NCBI GenBank assembly: GCA_945886445.1 | Contig: CAMCZG010000011.1 | Location: 1 to 37,984 of the forward strand | DNA: 37,984 bases | DNA from: Bifidobacterium breve | GTDB lineage: Bacteria > Actinomycetota > Acidimicrobiia > Acidimicrobiales > Ilumatobacteraceae | Reading direction: 5' to 3' | In this document: positions 15,575 to 24,502 of the stretch, piece after piece | Layout: each line of letters starts with the position of its first letter | Position numbering within the stretch: position 1 is the first letter of the stretch | Made by a program: the position numbers and the translations under genes | The notes under the pieces: generated by a model | Told to the model about the DNA's origin: nothing | Seen by the model: only the letters and a program-made list of their open reading frames with translations | Database searches by the model: none

Positions 15575-16441
15575 ATGTCTGCTCTTCGCCCACGCCGCTC
15601 TGTTCTCTATATGCCTGCCGCAAACGAGCGAGCTCTAGAAAAAGCAAAAGGCATCGCCGCCGATGCACTTATTTTCGACCTCGAAGATGCTGTGTCACCC
15701 GATTCAAAAGAGTCAGCACGTGAAAACGCTGTGAAGGCAGCTTCTTCAGGCGAATACGGCAAGCGCGAAATTACTATTCGTTGCAATGGTCTCGACACGC
15801 CATGGGGCGCAGCCGATATTGCCGCTGCTGCAAAAGCATGCGTGTCTGCAATTGTCATTCCAAAAGTAAGCGACGTGAAAACCCTCGACGAGGTGTCGCG
15901 CCACCTCGATGCAGCAGGCGCACCAAAAGAAATGCTCATTTGGGCCATGATCGAAACCCCCACCGCCATTCTCGACGCCCGGGCCATTGCTGCTCACCCC
16001 CGCGTTGCTGTATTGGTAATGGGCACAAACGACCTTGCCAAAGAACTTCGCGCTGCTCAAATACCTGGCCGCGCCCCGCTTTATTCGCATCTGGCCACCG
16101 CTCTTCTTGCAGCACGTGAAGCAGGAAAGCCCATTGTTGACGGAGTCTTCAACAACATCAAAGATGCCGATGCTTTCCGCGATGAGTGTGTTCAGGGAAT
16201 GGAGATGGGTTTCGATGGAAAGACTCTCATTCACCCCGACCAAGTTGCCATTGCGAACGACGTATGGGCCCCTAGTGAAGCCGAAGTGGAACATGCACGC
16301 AAGGTCATTGCGGCGTTCGACGAAGCCCTTGCAGCAGGCAAAGGCGTTGTTCAACTAGACGGCAAGATGATTGAAAACTTGCACGTTGCTAATGCGCAAC
16401 GCGCCATTGCAATTGCCGATGCAATTGCTGCGTTGAACTAA
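15575..16441 (+). CDS. CoA-ester lyase, citrate lyase beta subunit (CitE)-like
   Basis: A 288-residue HpcH/HpaI-CitE superfamily enzyme. It starts RRSVLYMPAANERALEKA, the classic CitE/malyl-CoA start, with DLEDAV at 35-40, Arg69 in IRCNG, Glu127 in AMIETP and Asp153 in MGTNDLAKEL as the probable CoA and Mg2+ site. Stand-alone CitE-like proteins without citF and citD act as lyases or thioesterases on malyl-, citramalyl- or related 3-hydroxyacyl-CoAs. It follows mcl after 26 bp and an AAAGGA Shine-Dalgarno lies about 9 nt before the ATG, so it is a translated second cistron. It may hydrolyse or cleave the same C4/C5 hydroxyacyl-CoA compounds as its neighbour. Confidence 0.88.
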   Translation: MSALRPRRSVLYMPAANERALEKAKGIAADALIFDLEDAVSPDSKESARENAVKAASSGEYGKREITIRCNGLDTPWGAADIAAAAKACVSAIVIPKVSDVKTLDEVSRHLDAAGAPKEMLIWAMIETPTAILDARAIAAHPRVAVLVMGTNDLAKELRAAQIPGRAPLYSHLATALLAAREAGKPIVDGVFNNIKDADAFRDECVQGMEMGFDGKTLIHPDQVAIANDVWAPSEAEVEHARKVIAAFDEALAAGKGVVQLDGKMIENLHVANAQRAIAIADAIAALN

Positions 16442-16446
16442 CTCGG

Positions 16447-17127
16447 TTACAAATTCGCACGGAAGAGCGCGAGCGTACGCGTCCAGGCCGTGTTTGATGC
16501 TGCAGAGTTGTACACCTCGGGTCGCTCATCGTTAAAAAATGCGTGGTCGGTACCGGCGTACACATGAAACGTGGCGTTCTTTCCCCGTTTGCGCAGGTCT
16601 TCTTCTAGTGCCTTTGCCATTTCAGGTGAGGCAAAAGCATCATTTTCTGCATAGTGCCCTTCGACAACTGCAGCGAGTGCATCCCAATTGGGTTGGGCCT
16701 CTGGCCAAGGAATGACCCCGTAAAAAGGGGCGGCTGCAGCAACAGCATCGGGGCGCTGGCAGGCCAATGCCAAGGTGAGCCCTCCACCCATGCAGAACCC
16801 AACGACACCAACTTTTGTACGGCCAGTTTTTTCTTGGAGGAAGTCAACTGCTCCACTCATGTCTTTTGCTGCATGTTGGAGGTTTAATCCCATCATCAAC
16901 TTGCCGGCTTCATCGGGTTCAGTACTTGACTCGCCGTTATAGAGGTCAGGAGCAAGCACTGTGAAACCCTCGGCGGCCAAACGGTTGGCAACATCACAAA
17001 TATGGGGTACAAGCCCCCACCACTCTTGAATGAGCACAACACCAGGAGCAGATGCATCTGTGGCATTACTCGCTAGGTAACCGCTACAGGTTCCGCCATT
17101 ACTTTTAAATGAAACGTTCTCGCCCAT
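16447..17127 (-). CDS. Dienelactone hydrolase family protein
   Basis: A 226-residue alpha/beta hydrolase of the dienelactone hydrolase family (carboxymethylenebutenolidase-like). The triad is Cys112 in VGFCMGG, Asp163 in ENDAF and His195 in GTDHAFFND. Glu35 in IQEWWG is the conserved residue that activates the Cys in this family. Length fits (about 230). AGAGGA lies about 6 nt upstream of the ATG at 17127. It is convergent with the CitE-like gene 5 bp away. No ring-cleavage pathway genes are nearby, so the natural substrate is unknown and could be another lactone or ester. Confidence 0.9.
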   Translation of the reverse strand: MGENVSFKSNGGTCSGYLASNATDASAPGVVLIQEWWGLVPHICDVANRLAAEGFTVLAPDLYNGESSTEPDEAGKLMMGLNLQHAAKDMSGAVDFLQEKTGRTKVGVVGFCMGGGLTLALACQRPDAVAAAAPFYGVIPWPEAQPNWDALAAVVEGHYAENDAFASPEMAKALEEDLRKRGKNATFHVYAGTDHAFFNDERPEVYNSAASNTAWTRTLALFRANL

Positions 17128-17157
17128 GTGATCCTCTTTCAGTCTCTATTAACCATC

Positions 17158-17997
17158 TTAAATTGCTGATCGTGTGAGCAGTTCTACTGCAGGAGGGCAC
17201 TGCGCCAACAAGCCCTGCGCAGGCAATGCCTCGACATCGTGTACTCCATCGCTGCTCACAATTGCTTTACAGAGCCCGAAAGGAACTTCACTTGCCTCGC
17301 GATGCCACGCACGCACCACGCTTCGTTGAGATATTTGGCGGTCGAGATCTTTCACAATGCCCGCAAATAAAACATCGGGCAATCTTGCGCCCACACTTGC
17401 CGACAACAACACCGGGCGCTCGGCACAATATGCAGCGCTTGCCAACGCCAACGAGCCCGCACTGCTCCACGCACTCATTGAGCCAGTTGCATATGCAGAC
17501 AACAGCACCACATCGGCGCTTGCTGCAGCAATGGCACCATGCGATGCACTCACTAAATGCGAAGGAATCTCTAGGCGTTCTAATACGCGAATCATGTGAT
17601 TGGCTCCGTTGTCGCCATCGACAACGCACACTTCAATGCCACTGGTTGATCCGGCAATGGCAAGTGCGTGTGCAACGTCGAAAGACCAACCATCAACACA
17701 AATCAATGCACTCTCTACTATTTCTGCAGCGAGGTGTTCGGCGGTCCTATCGTCGTGAACCTGTTCAACGCAATTGTGCAGCGCTTCATACGGCTCACTT
17801 GCGGTCACCACGTGCGCACACAGCCACCACAGGGGCCCACACAGGGGGTGGCGCTCCACAATGCGACGAGTGGTAACCACCACGCTTGCGGGGTCGAGGA
17901 CGAGCCCAGAGAGGGCTGAAGCGGTTTCCAAAACAAGGTCGGGGGCGTCAACATTCCCAGTACGTGCCAAATACCTCAGGTGTTCTATGGGATGCAC
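17158..17997 (-). CDS. Uncharacterised protein, possible eIF2B-like (ISOCOT) fold
   Basis: A 279-residue protein that I do not recognise by name, starting with GTG at 17997. It is rich in Ala, with alternating strands and helices in the C-terminal half. The stretch 152-206 (SHGAIAAASADVVLLSAYA, then GSLALASAAYCAERPVLL) resembles the sugar-isomerase/eIF2B-type fold in which a GAD-x-x-x-x-NG-x-x-x-x-KxGT segment is followed by PVYV; the match is loose and rests on pattern only. No membrane segment or signal peptide is seen. It is divergent from the gene at 18036, sharing a 38-bp region with a -10-like box on each strand. Coding is supported by length, codon pattern and the promoter layout. Confidence 0.7.
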   Translation of the reverse strand: MHPIEHLRYLARTGNVDAPDLVLETASALSGLVLDPASVVVTTRRIVERHPLCGPLWWLCAHVVTASEPYEALHNCVEQVHDDRTAEHLAAEIVESALICVDGWSFDVAHALAIAGSTSGIEVCVVDGDNGANHMIRVLERLEIPSHLVSASHGAIAAASADVVLLSAYATGSMSAWSSAGSLALASAAYCAERPVLLSASVGARLPDVLFAGIVKDLDRQISQRSVVRAWHREASEVPFGLCKAIVSSDGVHDVEALPAQGLLAQCPPAVELLTRSAI

Positions 17998-18004
17998 CTA
18001 CACC

Positions 18005-18010
18005 AAGGTA
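18005..18010 (-). promoter_or_regulatory. Candidate -10 box (TACCTT) for the gene ending at 17158
   Basis: TACCTT on the minus strand, 7-nt spacer, then GTG at 17997. It lies in a 38-bp divergent region together with TACCGT at 18023-18028 for the opposite gene. Confidence 0.45.
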
Positions 18011-18022
18011 GTGCCAACTTGC

Positions 18023-18028
18023 TACCGT
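18023..18028 (+). promoter_or_regulatory. Candidate -10 box (TACCGT) for the thioredoxin-like/hrpB genes
   Basis: TACCGT, 7-nt spacer, GTG at 18036. The two opposing boxes leave no room for conventional leaders or Shine-Dalgarno sequences in the 38-bp gap, which supports leaderless transcripts in both directions. Confidence 0.48.
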
Positions 18029-18035
18029 TTCACCT

Positions 18036-18524
18036 GTGGCAACTACTCCTTCCCCAGATCTTGTTCTCACCACCGTCGCTGGAGACAGCCAGACCCTGAA
18101 CGAATGGCTAACAACCTTCCATATGGCAACAGTGGTCATCGACCCCTACACCAATGAAAGCTCCTGGATTCTCGATACCGCAGCTCGCGTCTTGCGCAGT
18201 TTTATGGGTGCAGCCGTGCGCGTGAATTTCATTGTTACCGCAAGCGCCGATGAGGCAAAACAATTCCTCGGACCGCTCGCCACAGAGTTCCTTACCTTCG
18301 CCGACCCCACTCGTGAAGCAGTGCGCCAACTTGGTCTTGCACAACTTCCCGCATTTGTTTTTATTCAAAGTGATCTTTCCATCGGCGCTGCTGCTGAAGG
18401 TTGGCGCCCCGTGCAGTGGCGTGAAGTGGCAACAAAAATTGCCACCACCACGTCGTGGTCACAGCCCACCATTCCGGGTCCGAAAGACCCCAGTCCGTAC
18501 GCTGGCACGCCAGCTCTTGTGTGA
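18036..18524 (+). CDS. Thioredoxin-fold-like protein without catalytic cysteines
   Basis: A 162-residue protein starting with GTG. The middle part has a strand-helix pattern with LGLAQLPAFVFI (about 98-109), the cis-Pro-type segment of thioredoxin folds, and an early strand MATVVIDPYTNESSW where a CxxC would sit. No Cys is present in the protein, so it cannot do thiol exchange. The proline-rich tail IPGPKDPSPYAGTPA is a conserved-looking end that I have seen in actinobacterial proteins of unknown function. It overlaps hrpB by 4 bp (GTGA), so it is translated together with the helicase, although a joint role is not known. Confidence 0.72.
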   Translation: MATTPSPDLVLTTVAGDSQTLNEWLTTFHMATVVIDPYTNESSWILDTAARVLRSFMGAAVRVNFIVTASADEAKQFLGPLATEFLTFADPTREAVRQLGLAQLPAFVFIQSDLSIGAAAEGWRPVQWREVATKIATTTSWSQPTIPGPKDPSPYAGTPALV

Positions 18525-21040
18525 CACTTCCACTCACCGACCTTCCCGTCGAAGAGTGTGTCTCTCAACTTTCATCTGCGCTCTTTAACGCACGTCGCGC
18601 TGTACTTGTAGCGCCACCTGGCTCGGGTAAAACAACACTTGCCCCGCTGCGCCTTTTAGAAACATCGTGGCTTTTACCAAACGAACGCATTGTCATGCTC
18701 GAGCCTCGCAAACTTGCCGCGCGTGCTGCTGCACGACGCATGGCACACATGCTTGGAGAAAAAGTTGGCGACACTGTTGGGTATCAAACACGTGATGAAC
18801 GTGTGATTGGGCCAAATACTCGCATTGAAGTACTCACCGAGGGTGTGCTTACTCGTCGTTTGCAGAGCGACCCCGATCTTCCTAATGTTGGCATTGTCAT
18901 TTTCGATGAAGTTCACGAGCGCAACCTGCCAGGCGACCTGGGGCTTGCGTTGTTACTTCATGCACAAGAGTCTTTGGGCTCTCAACAGCGCATCTTGCTC
19001 ATGTCGGCAACTCCCGACACCGACAGGTGGTGTACATATTTAGGAAGCGCATCGGGCGAACCTGCACCTGTTGTGTCGTCTAGTGGCACACTCTTTCCCA
19101 TTGAAGTTCATTGGTGGCGCTCTCCAACTGTGCGCAAAGGCCAACGACGCGACGACGAACGCCTCGAAAATAAAGTTGCTGCCACTGTTGTTCGCGCACT
19201 TCGTGAAACCGAAGGCGATATTTTGGTTTTCTTGCCAGGCATCGGCGAAATTCGTCGCGCCATTACTGCAACCGAAAGTGTTACCGAAGGTGCAGTCGAC
19301 CTCTTTCCTCTTGCCGGCGCTCTTTCACAAGAAGAACAAGATGCCGCCCTCGCCCCCAGTCGCCCGGGCCGACGACGCATTGTGTTTTCTACCGATATCG
19401 CCGAGAGTTCGCTCACTGTCGATGGCGTACGAGTGGTTATTGACTCCGGCATTGCTCGCGCCCCTCGTTTCGACCCGCGCACCGGCATGACCCGACTCAC
19501 CACCGTCAATATCAGCCAAGCAAGTGCCCACCAACGCGCAGGGCGTTCTGGGCGACTTGGTAATGGCACGGCCTACAGGCTCTGGCCACAAGCAGAACAC
19601 GGCTCGCGCCGCTCACAAGTAGAGCCGGAAATTTTGCAAGTAGACCTTGCACAAGTGGCTCTTGAACTTGCGGCATGGGGAGTAGATGTTCAACAACTTG
19701 CCTTTCTCGACACTCCTCCTTCTGCAGCATTCGAAAAAGGCCGCACATTGCTCACTCTCATTGGCGCGCTGAACAGCGAAGGCTCTATTACCGAACTTGG
19801 CAAGAAAATGCTCTCGCTTCCTTTGCATCCTCGCCTTGGGGCAATGGTGATGAGTGCAACGCCACAGGAGTTATGGACCGCATGCCTGCTTGCATGTTTA
19901 CTTGAAGAGCGCGACATTGTTCGAGGAATACGCGACAACATTCCTGAAGATCTGGCATGGCGTATTGAATGCGTAGACGGAGCAAGCAGCGACGACCGCA
20001 TTGACCGCCGTGCAAGTGCCCGCGTGCGCGACCAAGCACGCGATTTATTGAGCAGAGCCAACCGCGTGCACGGGTCGCATGGCTCTAGTGAATCGGTTGT
20101 GGTTCACGAAACCGGCAAACTTCTCTTGCGTGCGTATCCCGATTGGCTCGCAGTACGCAAAACTGCCGGCGGGCAATTTCAATTGCGCAGTGGAGCTGCA
20201 GCATGGATGCCAAAAAATGCGCATTTAGCCGATGAGCAATTTCTTGTCGCTGCAGATCTCGACGGCGACCGCAAGAACAGCCGCATTCGCCTTGCTGCTG
20301 CGCTCTCACAAGAAGACATCACCGACCAACTTGCAGAATTCATGACCGTCAGCAATGAACTCGTGTGGGATCGTGAAAAAAACGACCTCATTCGCCACAT
20401 TGAATGGAAACTCGATGGCATGCGGCTACGTACTGTGCGTCAAAAACCAGAGCCAAGTGAGCAAACAACTGCCGCACTGATTGAGCGTATTCAGGCAACA
20501 AGCTTGCAGGCACTTACCTGGAACGACAATGCCATCTCGCTGCGCCAACGTGTTGCTTTTCTTCATTCGCGTAATAGCGAATGGCCCGACTGGAGCAACA
20601 AAAACTTGCTGAGCAGCCTGGATGAATGGCTCGAGCCATACCTAGCAGGATGCACGTCGCGAAGCGACCTTGAAGCGCTCAACGTGGCTCTCATTTTGCG
20701 CAGCGGCTTACCCATGCACCTCGGCAGCGAACTCGATGCACTCGCCCCCGAGCGCGTCACACTCAACAACGGCGCCGAGTTCACCATTGCCTACCGGGGT
20801 GATGAACCCCCTCGTATCTCGGCACGCGTTCAGGCCTTCTATGGAGTCACCATCCACCCTTGTATTGGGGCTGGTGGCGTTCCCCTTGTGGTGGAACTGC
20901 TCTCACCTGCCCATCGCCCAGTGCAAGTAACAAGTGACCTCCCTGCTTTTTGGGCAGGTTCGTGGGCAGAAGTGCGCAAAGAAATGGCCGGGCGCTACCC
21001 CAAACATTCGTGGCCAGCCAATCCAAACGTGCGCGAGTAG
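18521..21040 (+). CDS. hrpB: ATP-dependent helicase HrpB (DEAH-box)
   Basis: An 839-residue helicase from the GTG at 18521 that overlaps the preceding stop; the frame extends to 18455 but those residues lie in the upstream gene. Walker A is GSGKTT at 34-39, Walker B/motif II is DEVH at 129-132, motif III is MSAT, motif V is STDIAESSLTVDG and motif VI is HQRAGRSGR. The C-terminal HrpB-specific part ends with the family signature VHPC/IHPCIG, LPAFWAGSW and RYPKHSWPANP. Length fits (E. coli HrpB is about 810-825). HrpB proteins are RNA helicase-like ATPases of unclear function. A neighbouring fumarase starts 24 bp downstream with its own promoter box. Confidence 0.95.
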   Translation: MTLPLTDLPVEECVSQLSSALFNARRAVLVAPPGSGKTTLAPLRLLETSWLLPNERIVMLEPRKLAARAAARRMAHMLGEKVGDTVGYQTRDERVIGPNTRIEVLTEGVLTRRLQSDPDLPNVGIVIFDEVHERNLPGDLGLALLLHAQESLGSQQRILLMSATPDTDRWCTYLGSASGEPAPVVSSSGTLFPIEVHWWRSPTVRKGQRRDDERLENKVAATVVRALRETEGDILVFLPGIGEIRRAITATESVTEGAVDLFPLAGALSQEEQDAALAPSRPGRRRIVFSTDIAESSLTVDGVRVVIDSGIARAPRFDPRTGMTRLTTVNISQASAHQRAGRSGRLGNGTAYRLWPQAEHGSRRSQVEPEILQVDLAQVALELAAWGVDVQQLAFLDTPPSAAFEKGRTLLTLIGALNSEGSITELGKKMLSLPLHPRLGAMVMSATPQELWTACLLACLLEERDIVRGIRDNIPEDLAWRIECVDGASSDDRIDRRASARVRDQARDLLSRANRVHGSHGSSESVVVHETGKLLLRAYPDWLAVRKTAGGQFQLRSGAAAWMPKNAHLADEQFLVAADLDGDRKNSRIRLAAALSQEDITDQLAEFMTVSNELVWDREKNDLIRHIEWKLDGMRLRTVRQKPEPSEQTTAALIERIQATSLQALTWNDNAISLRQRVAFLHSRNSEWPDWSNKNLLSSLDEWLEPYLAGCTSRSDLEALNVALILRSGLPMHLGSELDALAPERVTLNNGAEFTIAYRGDEPPRISARVQAFYGVTIHPCIGAGGVPLVVELLSPAHRPVQVTSDLPAFWAGSWAEVRKEMAGRYPKHSWPANPNVRE

Positions 21041-21064
21041 ACCTCTAGCCCCTACCGTAGAGGT
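21041..21064 (+). promoter_or_regulatory. Fumarase promoter with perfect 7-bp inverted repeat around the -10 box
   Basis: TACCGT (21053-21058) with 6-nt spacer to the ATG at 21065. It lies between the arms ACCTCTA (21041-21047) and TAGAGGT (21058-21064), a perfect 7-bp inverted repeat with a 10-nt centre that ends directly at the start codon. It could be an operator, or a hairpin if transcription came through from hrpB. Confidence 0.45.
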
Positions 21065-22717
21065 ATGGCTGATTTTGACTTCACCGAGATCTTCCCCCTC
21101 GGCCCCGACACCACCACTTATCGCTCTCTCGGAAACGAGGGTGTCTCTACCTTCGATTCGCCGGCAGGCACATTTTTGCGTGTTGAGCCAAGTGCCATCA
21201 CATTGCTCACCGGTACCGCAATGCGCGATATTGCACACCTCTTACGCACCAGCCACTTGCAACAACTCGCCAACATATTGGATGACCCCGAAGCAAGCGA
21301 CAACGACCACTTTGTTGCTCTCGACCTCTTGAAAAATGCAAGCATCGCAGCCGGCGGAATTTTGCCCATGTGTCAAGACACCGGTACTGCAATTGTGAAA
21401 GGCAAGAAAGGCCAGTTCGTTTTCACTGGTGGCGGCGATGAAGAAGCAATTGCCCGCGGTGTGTACAACACATATCTCACCAGCAACTTGCGCTACAGCC
21501 AAATGGCTCCGCTCAACATGTACGACGAAGTCAACACAGGCAACAACCTTCCAGCTGAAATTAAAATTTCTGCAGTCGATGGCGATGCATACAAGTTTCT
21601 TTTCATGGCAAAAGGTGGAGGCTCGGCCAACAAGAGCTACCTCTTCCAAGAAACGAAAGCTTTGCTGAATGAAAAGACCCTTTTGCCTTGGCTCTTCGAC
21701 AAAATGAAAACACTCGGTACTTCAGCGTGCCCGCCGTATCACTTAGCAGTCGTTATTGGCGGCACCTCTGCAGAAAGTGCAGTGGAAACTGCAAAGCTTG
21801 CCAGCGCTCATTACCTCGATTCGCTCCCCACTGCAGGTAGCGCACTTGGTCATGCGTTTCGCGATATTGAGCTTGAGGAAAAGGTCTTAAAGCTTGCTCA
21901 GCAAACAGGAATTGGTGCTCAATTTGGTGGCAAATATTTCTGTCACGACGTACGCGTTGTTCGTCTTCCTCGCCACGGTGCAAGTTGCCCCGTGGCATTT
22001 GCTGTGTCGTGCAGTGCCGACCGACAAGCGTTAGGGAAAATTACTGCCAAAGGTATTTTCCTTGAAGAACTTGAAACCGACCCCGCACGTTTCTTACCCC
22101 AGGTCAACGAAGATCAACTTGCGAGCGAAGTGGTTCATATTGACCTCACGCAACCCATGAGCGACATTCGCAAAGTGTTGTCGCAGTACCCTGTGAAAAC
22201 CCGCGTCATGTTGACTGGCCCCATGGTGGTGGCACGCGACATTGCTCACGCAAAAATCAAAGAGCGCATCGACGCCGGTGGCGGCATGCCGCAATACATG
22301 AAAGATTTCTGCGTGTATTACGCAGGCCCAGCTAAAACTCCTACGGGTATGGCCTCAGGTTCCTTCGGGCCTACAACTGCCGGGCGCATGGACTCATATG
22401 TTGATGAGTTCCAAGCACAGGGTGGAAGTTTCATCATGCTTGCTAAGGGCAACCGTTCTGCGCAGGTAACAAATGCCTGCAAAACACATAGTGGTTTTTA
22501 CCTTGGCTCAATAGGTGGCCCTGCCGCTCGCCTTGCTCAAGATTGCATTACCAAAGTGGAAGTATTGGAGTACGCAGAACTCGGCATGGAAGCGGTATGG
22601 AAAATTGAAGTGAAAGATTTTCCTGCATTCATCGTGATTGACGACAAAGGAAACGACTTCTACGACCTGGTGAACAAGCCATATCAGCCAAGCCCTGTTT
22701 CAATTACAAAGCACTAA
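21065..22717 (+). CDS. fumA: Class I (4Fe-4S) fumarate hydratase
   Basis: A 550-residue class I fumarase, which interconverts fumarate and malate in the TCA cycle using an oxygen-sensitive 4Fe-4S cluster. The cluster-ligand cysteines are Cys103 in PMCQDTGT, Cys222 in SACPPYH and Cys308 in GASCPV, in line with C105, C224 and C318 of the E. coli enzyme. The C-terminal domain has [19 protein letters not shown] and KGNRSAQVT. Length equals the family norm (about 548). An alternative is a class I mesaconase, which shares the same fold and would fit the nearby methylsuccinyl-CoA and malyl-CoA genes, but I cannot tell them apart by sequence reading. Confidence 0.93.
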   Translation: MADFDFTEIFPLGPDTTTYRSLGNEGVSTFDSPAGTFLRVEPSAITLLTGTAMRDIAHLLRTSHLQQLANILDDPEASDNDHFVALDLLKNASIAAGGILPMCQDTGTAIVKGKKGQFVFTGGGDEEAIARGVYNTYLTSNLRYSQMAPLNMYDEVNTGNNLPAEIKISAVDGDAYKFLFMAKGGGSANKSYLFQETKALLNEKTLLPWLFDKMKTLGTSACPPYHLAVVIGGTSAESAVETAKLASAHYLDSLPTAGSALGHAFRDIELEEKVLKLAQQTGIGAQFGGKYFCHDVRVVRLPRHGASCPVAFAVSCSADRQALGKITAKGIFLEELETDPARFLPQVNEDQLASEVVHIDLTQPMSDIRKVLSQYPVKTRVMLTGPMVVARDIAHAKIKERIDAGGGMPQYMKDFCVYYAGPAKTPTGMASGSFGPTTAGRMDSYVDEFQAQGGSFIMLAKGNRSAQVTNACKTHSGFYLGSIGGPAARLAQDCITKVEVLEYAELGMEAVWKIEVKDFPAFIVIDDKGNDFYDLVNKPYQPSPVSITKH

Positions 22718-22726
22718 AACTGGTCG

Positions 22727-23551
22727 TTAACCCAATTCGCCAGCGAGTTCGCCTAAGCGCTTTTCACCTTCGCTTGTTTGGCCACCGCGTGCCATGAAAT
22801 GACGCATTGCTTGTTGTGCTTGCGGGTCGGCAAGCAACTTATTAAAGCCGATGGCTTCTTGTAGCAATTCATCGTGAATATTATGGTCGCTGCGCAAAAT
22901 TGCAGCCTTTGCTTCACGTACTGCAGCAGGTGGAAATGATGCAATGCGTTGCGCCATGCGCTGCACGAAGGGCCACAACTCGCCTTCATCTAATGTGCGA
23001 TTCACCCAGCCCCATTTTTCCGCAGTATCGGCATCAATATCGTCGCAACCGAGCACCACTTCCAGTGCACGCGAACGCCCCACTAAACGCGAAAGGCGCA
23101 CGGTGCCACTTCCGCCAGGAATGATGCCGAGTGCAACTTCTGGTTGATTAAAAACAGCCTTGCCACGCAATGCAAAACGCATGTCGCAGCTAAGAGCCAG
23201 CTCACTGCCCCCACCACCAATGCGGCCTTCAATAACAGCAATCGTTGCTTTGGGCATTTCGCGAAATGATTCACACATTTTGGTGAAGGTATTGAGTTCA
23301 CTAGGTGCGGGTGAGTTTTGTGGAATTTGCAAAATAAGGCCTACATCGAAGTGTGGAATAAAGAAGTCGGGGTTGGCAGAACTTAAGACCACCACACGCA
23401 CGTCGTTGTCGCTGGCAAGTTCACCAGCAAGTTTTGCCATCTCGCCATAGAGCGGAAGGTCAAAAATATTGATGGGCGGGTTGTTGATGACTACCGACGC
23501 CACTGCGTCGACTACTTGTACGCGTGCTAGTTGATATCCGGAATAGTCCAT
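22727..23551 (-). CDS. Enoyl-CoA hydratase/isomerase family protein
   Basis: A 274-residue crotonase-fold protein. The oxyanion-hole regions are SSANPDFFIPHFDV (about 58-71) and EGRIGGGGSELALSCDMRFA (about 108-127), the second being the family signature. The Glu pair of classical hydratases is not obvious: the downstream position reads QPEVALGIIPGGSGT. Such proteins may hydrate, isomerise or hydrolyse acyl-CoAs. GGAG lies about 5-8 nt upstream of the ATG at 23551, a proper Shine-Dalgarno. It follows the LLM oxidoreductase stop by 8 bp, so both are in one operon. The last 3' bases are 9 bp from the convergent fumarase. Confidence 0.88.
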   Translation of the reverse strand: MDYSGYQLARVQVVDAVASVVINNPPINIFDLPLYGEMAKLAGELASDNDVRVVVLSSANPDFFIPHFDVGLILQIPQNSPAPSELNTFTKMCESFREMPKATIAVIEGRIGGGGSELALSCDMRFALRGKAVFNQPEVALGIIPGGSGTVRLSRLVGRSRALEVVLGCDDIDADTAEKWGWVNRTLDEGELWPFVQRMAQRIASFPPAAVREAKAAILRSDHNIHDELLQEAIGFNKLLADPQAQQAMRHFMARGGQTSEGEKRLGELAGELG

Positions 23552-23559
23552 TGCATCTC

Positions 23560-24465
23560 CTATAAAAGTGATTTCATTGCGGCACGAGTGGCAGCAACTT
23601 CATCGGGGTTGCCGCCAAATTCCACTGCACCAAAATCGGTCACACCAATATCGCGCAATGCATTTACTCGCTCGCACACCTCTGCAGCACTTCCCACAAT
23701 GGCAATATCGGCTGGTCCTGCAGCACCTTCTCGGTCAAGCATGGCGCGGTAGCTGGGGAGTTGGCCATAAATGGCAAAGGTTTGCGATGCGCGAGCCAAG
23801 GCAGCGTCGCGGTCTTTTGTAACGCACACCGGTAGTGCAGCAATAACGCGTGGTTTTGGTTTACCCGCTTCATCTGCGGCGCGGTTGAGAGTAGGAATGG
23901 TGTGCGACGACAAAGTTGCTGGCCCTGTGCACCAGGTGAGTGTGCCATCGGCAAGCGCTCCAGTGACGCGCAGCATTTGTTCGCCAAGTGCTGCTACCAC
24001 TACCGAGAATGGCTGAGAACCAGGAACGGAAACATCTGCATGTGCCGAATACACCTCGCCACTGAATGAGACTTTCGCAGTTTGCGCAATCTGGGTGAGA
24101 ATGGCGAGGTATTCACGCATGTGGCGCACTGGTTTGTCGAACGACATACCCATCATATTTTCAATCACAATTTTGTGGCTCAGCCCAATACCCAAGCACA
24201 ACCGGCCACTCACTGCGGCATTCACCGTGAGGCACTGCTGCGCCAACATCATGGGGTGGCGTGGGTAGGTTGGCACCACTGCTGTACCAATTTCAATGCG
24301 CGGAACTTCTCGCCCGACAACTGCGAGAGCGGTGAGAGTATCGTGGCCAAATAATTGTGGCGCCCAATAGCTTGCAAAACCATCTTGTTCTACTGTGCGT
24401 GCCTCGTCCACAATGGCATCGAGGGTTCCAGTAGTAATTGCTCCACCAAAAATTCCTATTTTCAT
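23560..24465 (-). CDS. LLM-class (F420-dependent type) oxidoreductase
   Basis: A 301-residue luciferase-like monooxygenase-fold protein. The start MKIGIFGG, the IGTAVVPTYPRHPMMLAQQ stretch and GRLCLGIGLSH are typical of the F420-dependent group of actinobacteria. Such enzymes reduce or oxidise small organic substrates with coenzyme F420 or FMN. The frame extends to a TTG at 24486, but ATG 24465 matches relatives and has TACGGT 7 nt upstream. It is followed by the crotonase gene in the same operon, suggesting a joint catabolic route. Substrate unknown. Confidence 0.88.
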   Translation of the reverse strand: MKIGIFGGAITTGTLDAIVDEARTVEQDGFASYWAPQLFGHDTLTALAVVGREVPRIEIGTAVVPTYPRHPMMLAQQCLTVNAAVSGRLCLGIGLSHKIVIENMMGMSFDKPVRHMREYLAILTQIAQTAKVSFSGEVYSAHADVSVPGSQPFSVVVAALGEQMLRVTGALADGTLTWCTGPATLSSHTIPTLNRAADEAGKPKPRVIAALPVCVTKDRDAALARASQTFAIYGQLPSYRAMLDREGAAGPADIAIVGSAAEVCERVNALRDIGVTDFGAVEFGGNPDEVAATRAAMKSLL

Positions 24466-24472
24466 GAGCGAA

Positions 24473-24478
24473 ACCGTA
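24473..24478 (-). promoter_or_regulatory. Candidate -10 box (TACGGT) for the LLM/crotonase operon
   Basis: TACGGT on the minus strand with a 7-nt spacer to the ATG at 24465. It lies in the 37-bp gap after the ABC-F gene and helps fix the LLM start. Confidence 0.42.
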
Positions 24479-24502
24479 TCACTCAAAGAGCAACGAATAT
24501 TT

